A DNA stretch of 64,000 nucleotides from JACCTU01 sp963700495 (GCA_963700495.1 CAVOXT010000001.1:1251931-1315930), one strand, 5' to 3'. Shown: positions 54,124-62,376, numbered from the stretch's first letter. The notes: generated from the sequence alone by a model not told the origin. A program made the numbers and translations.

Positions 54124-54435
54124 TCATTCCCCGAACATCACGGTGTTCGACGAACCGTCCTTGACCCCCGCGAAGTTCCCGTCCCGGTAGTGGCCTCCGT
54201 AGATGCCGCGGATGACGGGCGTCCTGACGTAGTCGATGATGGGCCACTCCACCCGGCCCCGTCCGGCCGTGCCGCGTGGCGGCGGCTTCCGGCCTTGGGT
54301 GATCCCGTGGTCGTAAACCGCGAGCTTCGGCTTAGTCGTCAACCCGAGCGGCGAGGACAACAGCCCTGCGGACGCGGGCGCTGCCGAGACGGCGAGCGCA
54401 ACGACGGCGGCGAGGATGGTGAGTACGCGGAACAT
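54124..54435 (-). CDS. Secreted mini-protein 2 of tRNA-Leu element
   Basis: 103 aa. Signal peptide MFRVLTILAAVVALAVSA then APASAG, one of the closest matches to mini-protein 1. Mature part about 80 aa, with PIIDYVRTPVIRGIYGGHYR and ending FAGVKDGSSNTVMFGE. The end aligns with the FMGFKDGIRS region of mini-protein 1. AGGGAGG precedes ATG. Function unknown. Confidence 0.65.
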   Translation of the reverse strand: MFRVLTILAAVVALAVSAAPASAGLLSSPLGLTTKPKLAVYDHGITQGRKPPPRGTAGRGRVEWPIIDYVRTPVIRGIYGGHYRDGNFAGVKDGSSNTVMFGE

Positions 54436-55229
54436 GTCGGGCCTCCCTGCGTCGATGTCCTTTGCCCTGAGGACACCGGGGAGGGCCTGCGCATTCCGGG
54501 CGAATCATCCGTGCTCGTCGTCGAGCCCGATTAGCCTGCGCAACGTGGGCTGAGCCTGTCGATGTTCGGCTTCCGCTGGTGGCGATGAACGAGGACGACG
54601 GCTGACGCCAATGACTAGTGCCTGGCGAGACGGGTAACCCGTACGTTGGGTTCCCGCGCGTCTACCCTACGGCCAGCGCGGGGACCCTCCTGACTACTCC
54701 TTGCTTGGCGACAACGAGTAGCTGGCCCCGCAGGCGAATCCTGTTTGCCTAGGCTCCTCCGTCTCGCACGCCCCTTGAGCGCGTCGGGAGATTGCGAGCT
54801 CTCGGCCGGGGTTCTGGCTGCAGAGCCAGTCAAGCCACCCTAGTCCTTCTAGACCGCGCGGACGGTTAAGCCTTCTTCCCCATCCCCAACCAACCGCGGA
54901 TCTTCGCGATGAGGTTGCTCATTGGGTAAGTCTGCGCCGCCGGATCGTTTCGCCAACCCGGGGCTTGGCTAGGGAAGGGAGCGGCCGGACGCGAGGCCGG
55001 CGCTACAACCGCTTCCGCCAGAACAGCCCTTTCCAACCGAGCGAGAGCTGCCGGCGGCCGCCCGGGCTCCTACTCACTGTCGCGCCGCGGCGGCCGACAC
55101 TGACACCGGCGCCGCGCCTCGACAGATTCACGAACAACCCCGGCGCGACCCGCTTCCTTTTCCTGAACCCGAACGCCATCGGTTATCCGCGGAACCTAAC
55201 CGAACAAACCTCTGACCCTAGCCCCCGTT
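54436..55229. other. Gene-poor part of the tRNA-Leu element
   Basis: 794 nt without a confident gene. It includes one 18-codon frame (54866-54922, listed separately) and small hairpins. Its composition is less GC-rich than the flanking genes, with stretches such as CCCCATCCCCAACC. Confidence 0.45.
54866..54922 (-). CDS. Candidate 18-residue amphipathic peptide
   Basis: MSNLIAKIRGWLGMGKKA: a short cationic amphipathic helix. No clear ribosome site upstream. Listed because the sequence is peptide-like and lies in the integrated element; expression is speculative. Confidence 0.25.
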   Translation of the reverse strand: MSNLIAKIRGWLGMGKKA

Positions 55230-55251
55230 TGTTCCCGGACTGTTCCCGGGT
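55230..55251. repeat. 11-bp tandem, right inner arm-type site
   Basis: TGTTCCCGGAC then TGTTCCCGGGT, ending 10 bp before the att copy at the tRNA. Pair of the left inner site at 53526. Confidence 0.6.
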
Positions 55252-55261
55252 TTCGCCAGAT

Positions 55262-55301
55262 CTGGCTATGCGGATGAGAGGACTTGAACCTCCACGGGGT
55301 T
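55262..55301. repeat. att copy 2 overlapping tRNA-Leu 3' end
   Basis: Identical 40 bp to 53382-53421; includes the 3' part of the intact tRNA-Leu gene. Confidence 0.9.
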
Positions 55302-55352
55302 GCCCCCACACGGACCTGAACCGTGCGCGTCTACCAATTCCGCCACATCCGC
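55269..55352 (-). tRNA. tRNA-Leu (anticodon CAG)
   Basis: 84-nt class II tRNA: acceptor GCGGATG/CATCCGC, anticodon stem CACGG/CCGTG with loop TTCAGGT, long variable arm TGGGGGCAACCCCG, T-loop TTCAAGT, discriminator A. Its 3' end is the att site of the adjacent element. Confidence 0.95.
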
Positions 55353-55462
55353 TTACGCCGGAGAGCCGAGTTCCGGTTACGTGAGCCAAGTGTAGCCGCG
55401 CGCCTGTGGACGCTCTGAGCGAAGACGGCGAACTTACAGGGCCTTTATTCGTCGGACGTACC

Positions 55463-57818
55463 ATGGTCGGCCTGCGTCGTGGGGTCATCATCGTTTCGCT
55501 GCTTGCGCTCGTTGCGCCTGCTTCCGCCTGGGGTCGCGACGTCGAGGTGGTCGTTCGACTCGACTCGCCGGGTGTTGCTCAGGCGAACGCGGGGAGCCGC
55601 GTGCTCAGCTCCGCGGTCAAGGCGCGGCGGCTCGACCTTCGGACACCGACGAGCCGCTCGTATCTCGAGGACGTTGCTCGGACTCAGGAAGCGTTCGAGG
55701 CGAAGCTTGCGCAGGCGCTTCCGAGCGCGCACGTCTACCGGCGCTACCGGATCGTGCTCAACGGCCTCGCCGTCTCGCTGCCCGCCGCCGATCTCCCCCG
55801 GCTCGCACGGATCGCCGACGTCTACCCGGGCGCGACCTACCGCAGGCTGCTCAACCGGAGCGTCCCGATGATCGGCGCACCGGCCTTCTGGGCCCTGCCC
55901 GGCGTGCAGGAAGGCGACGGGATGAAGATCGCGATCCTCGACGACGGCATCGACCAGACGCATCCGTTCTTCAGCGAGGCCGGCTACGCGCCGCCCGCGG
56001 GCTTTCCGAAGGGACAGAGGGCGTACACGACCGGCAAGGTGATCGTCGCGCGGGCGTTCCCTCCGCGGGGTCTGAAGCACCCCGCCGGCAGCCTGCCGTT
56101 CGACCCCGAGCTCTCGTCGCACGCAACGCACGTCGCGGGGATAGCCGCAGGGAACGCGGGGACGCTCGGGCCGGCCGCCGTGCGTCTCGCCGGCGTCGCG
56201 CCGCGCGCGTACCTCGGTAACTACAAGGTGCTGACCGTACCCGACCGACGGGTTCGGCCTGAACGGGAACGCACCGGAGATCGCCGCCGGGATCGAGGCG
56301 GCCGTCGCCGACGGCATGGACGTGATCAACCTCTCGCTCGGAGAGCCCGAGATCGAGCCGACCCGCGACCTCGTCGCGCTCGCGATCCAGGGCGCGGCGG
56401 CGGCGGGCGTGCCGACCGTCGCAGCCGCAGGGAACGAGTTCGGCCGCTACCGGCTCGGCTCCGTCGGGTCGCCCGCAAGCGCGGCCGCCGCGATCGCAGT
56501 CGGATCGGTGACGACCGGCAGGAGCGGTCCGCCCGGCGAAGTCTCGTCGTTCTCGTCCGCCGGCCCGGCGCCGGTCTCGCTCCGGTTGAAACCGGACGTC
56601 GCCGCGCCCGGCTCGGACATCCTCTCGGCGATTCCCGGAGGGGAATGGACCATGCAGAGCGGGACCAGCATGGCGGCACCTCACGTGTCCGGCGCGGTCG
56701 CCCTGCTGCGGAAGCGTCATCCCACGTGGACGCCCGCGCAGCTGCGCTCGGCGCTCGTCACGACGGCGGTCCCCACCGGCGGCGACAACCCGCTCCGCAC
56801 CGGCGGCGGGCTCGTCGACATCCCGCGGGCGGACGCACCGCTGCTCTTCGCGGAGCCGAGCTTGGCCACGTTCGGCCTTGTCCGGACCGGACAGAACCCC
56901 ACGGTGGTCATCCGGCTCACGGACGCCGGCGGCGGGGCAGGCGAGTGGTCGGTCGGCGGGATCTTCGCGACGCCGCGCACGGTGACGGTGCCGGGTCAGC
57001 TCCGCATCTCGTTCAACGAGATCAACCGGCAGGCGGCCGAGCAGGCGGGACTGATCGAGCTCCGTCGCGGCGACCAGTTGCGCCGGATCCCCTACTGGTT
57101 CCGGGTCGACACGCCACGGCTCGCACGCCCGACGCGTTCACTGGCCCGCACCGGGACCTACACCGGCTCGACGATCGGCCGCACGGCACGCGTCTTGGAG
57201 TACCGCTATCCGGTGGTCGCGAACTCCGTGATGCGCGGTCCGGAGCAGGTGTTCCGAGTGCGGATCGCCCGGCCGGTCTCGAACTTCGGCGTCGCGGTGC
57301 TTCAGGGCGGCGTCGAGCCGCGGGTCGTCGCGGCCGGGGACGAGAACCGGCTCGTCGGCATTCCGGGCCTTCCGCTCAACATCAACCCCTACGTCGACAA
57401 CTTCGGGCACGCAGAGCCCGTCGCAGCTGCAATTCGCCCGGCCGCAGGGACGTACGACGTCGTCTTCGACTCGCGGGCGCGCGGCGACCGCTACACCTTC
57501 CGCTTCTGGATCAACGACGTGCGTCCCCCGACGGCGCGCCTGCTCAGCTCCACTGCATCAGGGGGATTCGCGCGCGTGCGCGTCGCCGATGCGGGCGCGG
57601 GTGTCGACCCTGGCTCGCTCGAGGCGACGGTCTCGGGAGCCGGCCGACCCGTCAGCTACGCGAACGGCGTCGCCTCGGTCGACGTCCGCGGCCTCGGCAG
57701 AGGCGCCCACGAGTTCGTCTTCACCGTCGCCGACTTCCAGGAAGCGAAGAACATGGAGAACGTCGCGCTCATCCTCCCGAACACGCGCGTTCTCCGCGCA
57801 ACGGTGCGAATTCCCTAG
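55463..57818 (+). CDS. Secreted subtilisin-family (S8) protease, frameshifted
   Basis: About 785 aa if repaired. Signal peptide (1-25), inhibitor-like prodomain (about 28-130), then the catalytic Asp160 in MKIAILDDGIDQTHPFF, His220 in SSHATHVAGIAAG, oxyanion region AAAGNEFG and Ser in SGTSMAAPHVSG. An indel near 56240 separates the His and Ser halves. C-terminal beta domains follow, like other extracellular subtilases. ATG 55463 begins a clear signal peptide; an upstream in-frame start is rejected. CTAG stop shared with the convergent small gene. Confidence 0.9.
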
Positions 57819-58042
57819 CGCGGGTCGCGTTCGTCGATCGTCGGGAGTCGGTCGAGGTCGCGCTCGACGCTCGCCGCGAACTCCTCGCTCTCGGTCTGAA
57901 CGAGCCGAAGGTGTGGCGCGTTCCGCTTCGAGCGCCGCGGTATGCGTTTGTCCAGGTTGAACCGCGCCGTCAGCCGCGGCCATTCGGCGGCCACGAGCAC
58001 CGCAACGGCGCCGGCGAGCAGCAGGGCGTAGATCCAGCCCAC
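57815..58042 (-). CDS. Small membrane-anchored protein
   Basis: 75 aa: one N-terminal helix (WIYALLLAGAVAVLVAAEW) then a charged tail (NLDKRIPRRSKRNAPHLRLV; ERDLDRLPTIDERDPR). GTG start. Stop overlaps the subtilase stop at CTAG. Unknown family. Confidence 0.65.
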   Translation of the reverse strand: MGWIYALLLAGAVAVLVAAEWPRLTARFNLDKRIPRRSKRNAPHLRLVQTESEEFAASVERDLDRLPTIDERDPR

Positions 58043-58086
58043 GTCTAGCGATTCTACCCGCCTCCGGCGCGTAGGATTTCAAGCCT

Positions 58087-59372
58087 GTGCGGCGGAAGCT
58101 GACCCTTGTCGCGGCGGCGCTCGTGGCGCTCGCCGCACCGGCGACCGCGCCCGCCGCCGTCGAGACGCTCGTTCTCCGGTCGCAGGCGTTTCCGATGAGG
58201 CCGTACCAGGTCGTCCAGGGCGTCACCGCCATCCCGTCGCCGAGGATCGACGGCTACGTGGTCGGGCTGACGGTCGAGGTCGTGGACAGCGCGGGCCGCC
58301 TCCAGACCCCGCAGGACGTGATGCTCCACCACGCGGTCTTTGCCAAGGCTCTCGTGCCGGACTACACCTGTCCGAGCTTCTACGACTTCGACGGTCGGGC
58401 GTCGCCCCTGCCCGCCGAGCGCTTCTTCGGCGCGGGCGAGGAGCACATGGAGCTCTCGCTGCCCGAGGGGTACGGCTACCCGAATCGGGCCGCGGACATC
58501 TGGGCCCTCGTCTACATGCTGATGAACCACAGAAACGTCTCCGCGACGGTCCATGTGCAGTACCGCATCCGCTACGTCACGGGCGAGACGCGTACGCCCG
58601 TCAAGCCCGTCTGGCTCGACGTCGTCAACTGCCACGCCGACCCGATCTTCACCGTGCCGGGCACGGGCGGGCCGGGTGCGACGTTCGCCCGCACCGCGGA
58701 CTTCACGGTGCCCGAGAGCGGCCGGCTCGTCTTCGGCGGAGCGCACATCCACGGCGGCGGGCAGCGGCTGGAGCTTCGCAACGCGAGCTGCGCGAACCGC
58801 GAGCTGTTCACGTCGAGGCCGAGCTGGCCGTCGAGCTATCCACGGCCGATGATGCACGAGCCGGGCCGAGTCACATGACGTCCTGGTCGAGCGCCGCCGG
58901 CATCCCGGTCGCGGCTGGCGAGAAGCTGCGGCTGCGGGCGGTGTACGACAACAGCCGCCCGCACATGCGCGTGATGGGGATCATGATCGCCTTCCTCGCG
59001 CCGGGCCCGGTTCCCGCCTGTTCGCCCGCGCCCTCGCTCGCCGGTCCCCTCTTCGATCCCGGGCCGCCGCCGAAGATCTTCCAACCCCTGCTCCGCGCGC
59101 CGCGAGGGAAGGTCGTGCGGGTCAACGCGACCGCGGTGGGCGACCTCGGCTTCCGGAACGAGCGCGTCGAGGTGCGGGCGGGCACCCTCTTCCGATGGCG
59201 CTTCCTCGGCGCGGAGCGGCACGACGTGACGCTCGCGAACGGGCCGAGGGGGCTCGCTTCCACCTCCGTCAGGCAGGGCAGCTTCGTTTTCCGTTTCCAG
59301 AAACGGGGCACCTACAACCTTTACTGCTCGCTCCATCCAACCCAGATGACCCAACGAGTGGTGGTGCGTTAA
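58087..59372 (+). CDS. Secreted copper protein: monooxygenase-like plus cupredoxin, frameshifted
   Basis: Signal peptide (1-24). The N-terminal region has MLHHAVFAKA, EEHMELSLPEGYGYP and FGGAHIHGGGQRLEL, His-rich motifs like those of PHM-type copper monooxygenase folds. An indel near 58865 joins it to SAAGIPVAAGEKLRLRAVYDN and a C-terminal cupredoxin: WRFLGAERHDVTLANGP (His ligand) and YNLYCSLHPTQM (Cys, His and Met ligands of a type 1 site). About 428 aa. GTG start. A single gene split by one extra base is the simplest reading. Enzyme activity not proven. Confidence 0.72.
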
Positions 59373-59404
59373 GTGCGAACGCCGTTCTGCCGATACAACC
59401 GTCC

Positions 59405-59572
59405 ATGAGTTTGACCATCGCTCTGATCGAGGTGCTCTTCGTGCTCACGCTGATGCGCAGCCTCCTCGTCGCGGCGAAGGTCCTCCCCGCGAGCTGCGCC
59501 CGCTGCGGTGTCCAGCTCGAGCGGCGCGCGCTCGGCGAGCCGGTCTGCCGCTGCCACAGCTCGAGCTCTTAG
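59405..59572 (+). CDS. Small membrane protein with CxxC and CxC
   Basis: 55 aa: one helix (LTIALIEVLFVLTLMRSLLVAA) then CARCGVQLERRALGEPVCRC, a possible zinc-ribbon-like knuckle. No ribosome site seen. Ends four nt into the convergent PGPGW gene. Confidence 0.5.
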   Translation: MSLTIALIEVLFVLTLMRSLLVAAKVLPASCARCGVQLERRALGEPVCRCHSSSS

Positions 59573-59934
59573 CCCGGCAGCACCGGGATCTCGAACAGGA
59601 ACGCGGCGACCGCGTAGCCGACCATCGCGACGATGCCGGCCACGCCGAGCACGACCTGCTGCCAGGTGCTCGTCTTCTCTCGCGCCGCCTCGACACGGTC
59701 GAGGATCTTCTCGAGCAGCCGCTCCGCCCGGTCGAACTCGAGCGCGAGCATCCCCAGGCCGACGGCGATCAAGATGAACCCGGGGCCCGGGATCCCAGGA
59801 ACGCTCAGCGCCAGGCCGGCGATCACGATCAGCGCACCCAGCAATGCGAACGGGACGCGATAGACCTTACTTCGCTGCTTGTGGCGCTCCTTGCGCCGGC
59901 GAAGTGACTGGATCGCCGGACGCGGCTCGCTCAT
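59569..59934 (-). CDS. PGPGW-type transmembrane protein
   Basis: 121 aa. Basic N-terminus, helix FALLGALIVIAGLALSV, then PGIPGPGFILIAVGLGMLALEFDRAERLLEKIL, matching the PGPGW membrane family (TIGR02611-like), and two C-terminal helices. Function unknown. Confidence 0.82.
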   Translation of the reverse strand: MSEPRPAIQSLRRRKERHKQRSKVYRVPFALLGALIVIAGLALSVPGIPGPGFILIAVGLGMLALEFDRAERLLEKILDRVEAAREKTSTWQQVVLGVAGIVAMVGYAVAAFLFEIPVLPG

Positions 59935-59977
59935 CGGCAGCCACCCTAGCGGCAGCCGCTGACTCTACGATGTCGGG

Positions 59978-60895
59978 GTGCACGAGATCCTGCCCGCCCT
60001 GAGGCGCTGGCTCGAGCGCGGCGAGGACGTGGCGCTCGCGACCGTGGTCGCGACCCGCCGGTCCGCGCCCCGCCCGGTCGGCTCGGTGCTGGGCGTCTCG
60101 GCCGACGGCGAGCTCGCAGGCTCCGTCTCGGCGGGCTGCGTCGAGAACGAGGTCTACGGCGAGGCGCGCGATGTGCTCTCGGGCGGCGAGGCTCGGGCTC
60201 GGACGTACGGCATCACCGACGAGCAGGCGCTCGGAGTCGGACTGCCCTGCGGCGGCGAGATCGACGTCTTCGTCGCCCGCGCGGAGCCGGAGCTCCTGCG
60301 CCGCGCCGTTGACGAGCTCGAGCGCGGCAAGATCGTCACCGTCACGCCGGCGGGTGACGGTCTCGAGCTCTCGGTCCGCCCCGCTCCCAGGCTCGTCGTG
60401 GTCGGTGCGGTCGACACGGCCGAGGCTCTCTGCCGCGTTGCGGCGACCCTCGGCTGGCACACGATCGTCGTCGATCCCCGTCAGCGCTGGGCGACGCCCG
60501 AACGGGTCCCGAGCGCGGGCGAGATCGCGGTCGAGTGGCCCGACGAGGCGCTCGAACGGCTCGCGCTCGACGAGGGCACCGCCGTCGTGGTGCTCGCGCA
60601 CGAGGACCGCATCGACCTGCCGGCGCTGCGGAGTGCGCTCGAGAGCGACGCGTTCTTCGTCGGCGCGATCGGCTCACGCAAGACGCAGGCTCGCCGCCGC
60701 GAGGGGCTGCTCGAGCTGGGCATCTCGCCCGAGTCGATCGACAGAATCCGCGGACCCGTGGGTCTCGACCTCGGTGCAGAGAGCCCGGCCGAGACGGCGG
60801 TCGCGATCATGGCGGAGATCCTCGCCGTGCGCGCCGGCCGCGAGGGCGGCCCGCTCCGCGAGCGGCGCGGACAGATCCACGCTACGGCGTCCTAG
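59978..60895 (+). CDS. XdhC/CoxI-family molybdenum-enzyme maturation protein
   Basis: 305 aa. N-terminal XdhC domain RRSAPRPVGSVLGVSADGELAGSVSAGCVENEV and GLPCGGEIDVF; C-terminal Rossmann domain LVVVGAVDTAEALCRVAATLGWHTIVVDPR and FVGAIGSRKTQARRREGL. XdhC proteins insert or sulfurate Mo-cofactor in xanthine or CO dehydrogenases; no such enzyme is in the window. GTG start. TAG stop lies in the left repeat of the miniature element. Confidence 0.9.
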   Translation: MHEILPALRRWLERGEDVALATVVATRRSAPRPVGSVLGVSADGELAGSVSAGCVENEVYGEARDVLSGGEARARTYGITDEQALGVGLPCGGEIDVFVARAEPELLRRAVDELERGKIVTVTPAGDGLELSVRPAPRLVVVGAVDTAEALCRVAATLGWHTIVVDPRQRWATPERVPSAGEIAVEWPDEALERLALDEGTAVVVLAHEDRIDLPALRSALESDAFFVGAIGSRKTQARRREGLLELGISPESIDRIRGPVGLDLGAESPAETAVAIMAEILAVRAGREGGPLRERRGQIHATAS

Positions 60896-61114
60896 ATGGT
60901 TGATGCCATGAGATCACTCGTTCCGGGGCGTGGGCTGGCCGCTCTGGGGCGCGGCGGCAGGACGTCGCCGATGCTGAAGCATCGGTGGCGGCCTGACGGC
61001 GTGAAGCACACGACGCGGGCGGGGCGCCGCTAGGCGGCCCGACTGCGGCGCGTGCGGCCCAGACGCGCCAGACCGCGCAGCCGGACGCGCGAGATCGTGG
61101 CATCAACCATCTAG
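60892..61114. mobile_element. Miniature inverted-repeat element inserted at CTAG
   Basis: Body 60896-61110 (215 bp) ends in perfect 13-bp inverted repeats ATGGTTGATGCCA / TGGCATCAACCAT. It is flanked by CTAG on both sides (60892-60895 and 61111-61114), giving an 18-bp perfect match with one extra C/G each side. Removing the body and one CTAG rejoins xdhC and the convergent lipoprotein gene at a shared CTAG stop. No ORF of note. Internal hairpins include CCGATGC-TGAA-GCATCGG. CTAR duplications are typical of IS5-group insertion. Confidence 0.75.
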
Positions 61115-61998
61115 GGCCCAGAGACGACACGCAGCCGGCCGTTGTCGAGCCGGATGATCACCGCGGGTGCGTCGGGCCGGTTCGTCTCGCCGGGGAACTT
61201 GATCTCACCGAGGACGGCCCTCACCTCGAGCCCCTTTCGGAGCTCGGTCGCGACGAGCCCGGGCTGGACGGAAGCGGCCAGCTCGACCGCCTCGGAGAGG
61301 ACGTCGATCGAGTCCGCGGCGAGCGCGGCGAGGATCGTCTCCGGCCGGCGGGTGTAGACGGCTCGGAAGCGCTCGTAGAACTCGTCGGTCCGGCTCCCGG
61401 GCTCGGGGAACCCGTACGTCGCGAAGAGCGTCCCTTCGGGCGCGCCCGGAGGCGGTGTGACGCGCTCGGGCGCATCCGGCGAGACGACGCTCTCTCCTCC
61501 GGTCTCGAGAGACAGGAGCCGCTGAACGCGCGCACCTCGAGGTGTCGCCGGCGGAAGCACTCGCTGCACCTCCCCGTCGACGTAGTCCGAGAGCACGTCG
61601 GCCTGGGCCGCCGGCGCGAGGCCGGTGGTGAACACCCTTCGGAGCCCCGGGTCGAGGACGCCGTTGTCGCACGGCGCGAGCGCGAGGGCGCCTTGCGCGT
61701 CGGCGGCGCGGGCGGCCTCGACGAGCCCCTTCCGGCACGGCAGGACCAGCAGCCGCACGCCCGCTCCGAGCAGCTCGCTCACCGTGCCCCGCGCGAGCTC
61801 GACGGTCAGCGCGCCGCCGATCCCGCCCGCGTTGTTGACCCGGTTCACCTCGACCCGGGCGCCCTCGCGGATCAGGCGTTCGCCGTCGACGATCCCGACC
61901 GTCAGGTGCCCGCCGGGCTGGAGCTCGCGTTCCGGCTCGTCCTCGCCCATGCACCCGGCCGCCGCGAGGAGCAGGAGCACGAGGACGGCGCGGCGCAC
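61111..61998 (-). CDS. Lipoprotein, periplasmic-binding-protein type I (branched-chain amino-acid-like)
   Basis: 295 aa. Lipobox LAAAGC (Cys16) after a hydrophobic signal, then GGHLTVGIVDGERLIREGARVEVNRVNNAGGIGG, a pattern of Leu/Ile/Val-binding receptors, and a C-terminal lobe FYERFRAVYTRRPETILAALAADSIDVLSEAVELA. No ABC transporter genes adjacent, so ligand and partner are unknown. Stop codon lies in the right flank of the miniature element. Confidence 0.82.
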   Translation of the reverse strand: MRRAVLVLLLLAAAGCMGEDEPERELQPGGHLTVGIVDGERLIREGARVEVNRVNNAGGIGGALTVELARGTVSELLGAGVRLLVLPCRKGLVEAARAADAQGALALAPCDNGVLDPGLRRVFTTGLAPAAQADVLSDYVDGEVQRVLPPATPRGARVQRLLSLETGGESVVSPDAPERVTPPPGAPEGTLFATYGFPEPGSRTDEFYERFRAVYTRRPETILAALAADSIDVLSEAVELAASVQPGLVATELRKGLEVRAVLGEIKFPGETNRPDAPAVIIRLDNGRLRVVSGP

Positions 61999-62059
61999 CC
62001 GCGAGAGTGTAGGGAGAGCCGAAGATCACCCTTTGGCGTGATTCCGTCCGGAGAGCGTG

Positions 62060-62374
62060 ATGCGAGGATCCGTAATCGCTTTCTCGAACGTGCGGCTTCA
62101 CCTCAACGACTCGCGGTACACGGAGCGCCTGGCGTCGTTCCTGCAGAGCCTCGCCCAGATCGCGGTCGTGTCAGGCCCCGATCGTGTCGAGTTGCTCGCG
62201 GGCGACGGGGAGCCCACGACGCGGCCCGAGCTCGAGATCTACCTGCGCGTCTGGCGCGTCCTCTACCCGGACGCAGTCGTCGAGATCGAGGACGACCCTG
62301 AACACGAGCGCGGCCCGCGACCGCGCCCGTTCGAGCTCCCAGGGTTGGACTCGAACCAACAGCCTCCGGCATAA
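62060..62374 (+). CDS. Small protein of unknown function, C-terminus reading into tRNA fragment
   Basis: About 104 aa. Good codon usage for most of its length: RLHLNDSRYTERLASFLQSL, VSGPDRVELLAGD, ELEIYLRVWRVLYPDAVVEIEDD. The last 12 residues are the reverse translation of a tRNA 3' fragment, so the original stop may have been lost when that fragment arrived. ATG 62060 or GTG 62057. Confidence 0.55.
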   Translation: MRGSVIAFSNVRLHLNDSRYTERLASFLQSLAQIAVVSGPDRVELLAGDGEPTTRPELEIYLRVWRVLYPDAVVEIEDDPEHERGPRPRPFELPGLDSNQQPPA

Positions 62375-62376
62375 CA
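62336..62376 (-). tRNA. tRNA-Asn-like 3' half (fragment)
   Basis: From the anticodon loop on, the minus strand reads TGTTAT, GCCGG, AGGCT, GTTGG-TTCGAGT-CCAAC, CCTGGGA, G: a good 3' half with anticodon GTT. The 5' side does not pair and no D-arm precedes it, so this is not a functional tRNA but a likely integration scar. Confidence 0.5.

Larger units (their letters stand above)
53382..55301. mobile_element. Integrase-less element in tRNA-Leu
   Basis: About 1.9 kb bounded by 40-bp att repeats, with the intact tRNA at the right end and the displaced fragment at the left. Inside each end lies an 11-bp tandem of the same sequence (TGTTCCCGGA type; 53526 and 55230), as expected for integrase arm-type sites in attL and attR. 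Contents: two paralogous secreted mini-proteins, hairpins and gene-poor DNA; no integrase. Either a deletion remnant or a small element mobilised in trans. Confidence 0.75.

Noticed and set aside
53788..54534. Plus-strand 248-codon ORF opposite the mini-proteins
   Set aside because: The minus frames have signal peptides and ribosome sites; the plus frame is a shadow.
55183..55491. Minus ORF across tRNA-Leu (contains GGIGRRARFRSVWG)
   Set aside because: A well-known artefact of translating a tRNA-Leu gene.
61111..61998. Full ABC amino-acid transporter locus
   Set aside because: Only the binding lipoprotein is present; no permease or ATPase genes within several kb.
62336..62376. Intact tRNA gene
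   Set aside because: The 5' acceptor, D-arm and anticodon 5' strand are absent.
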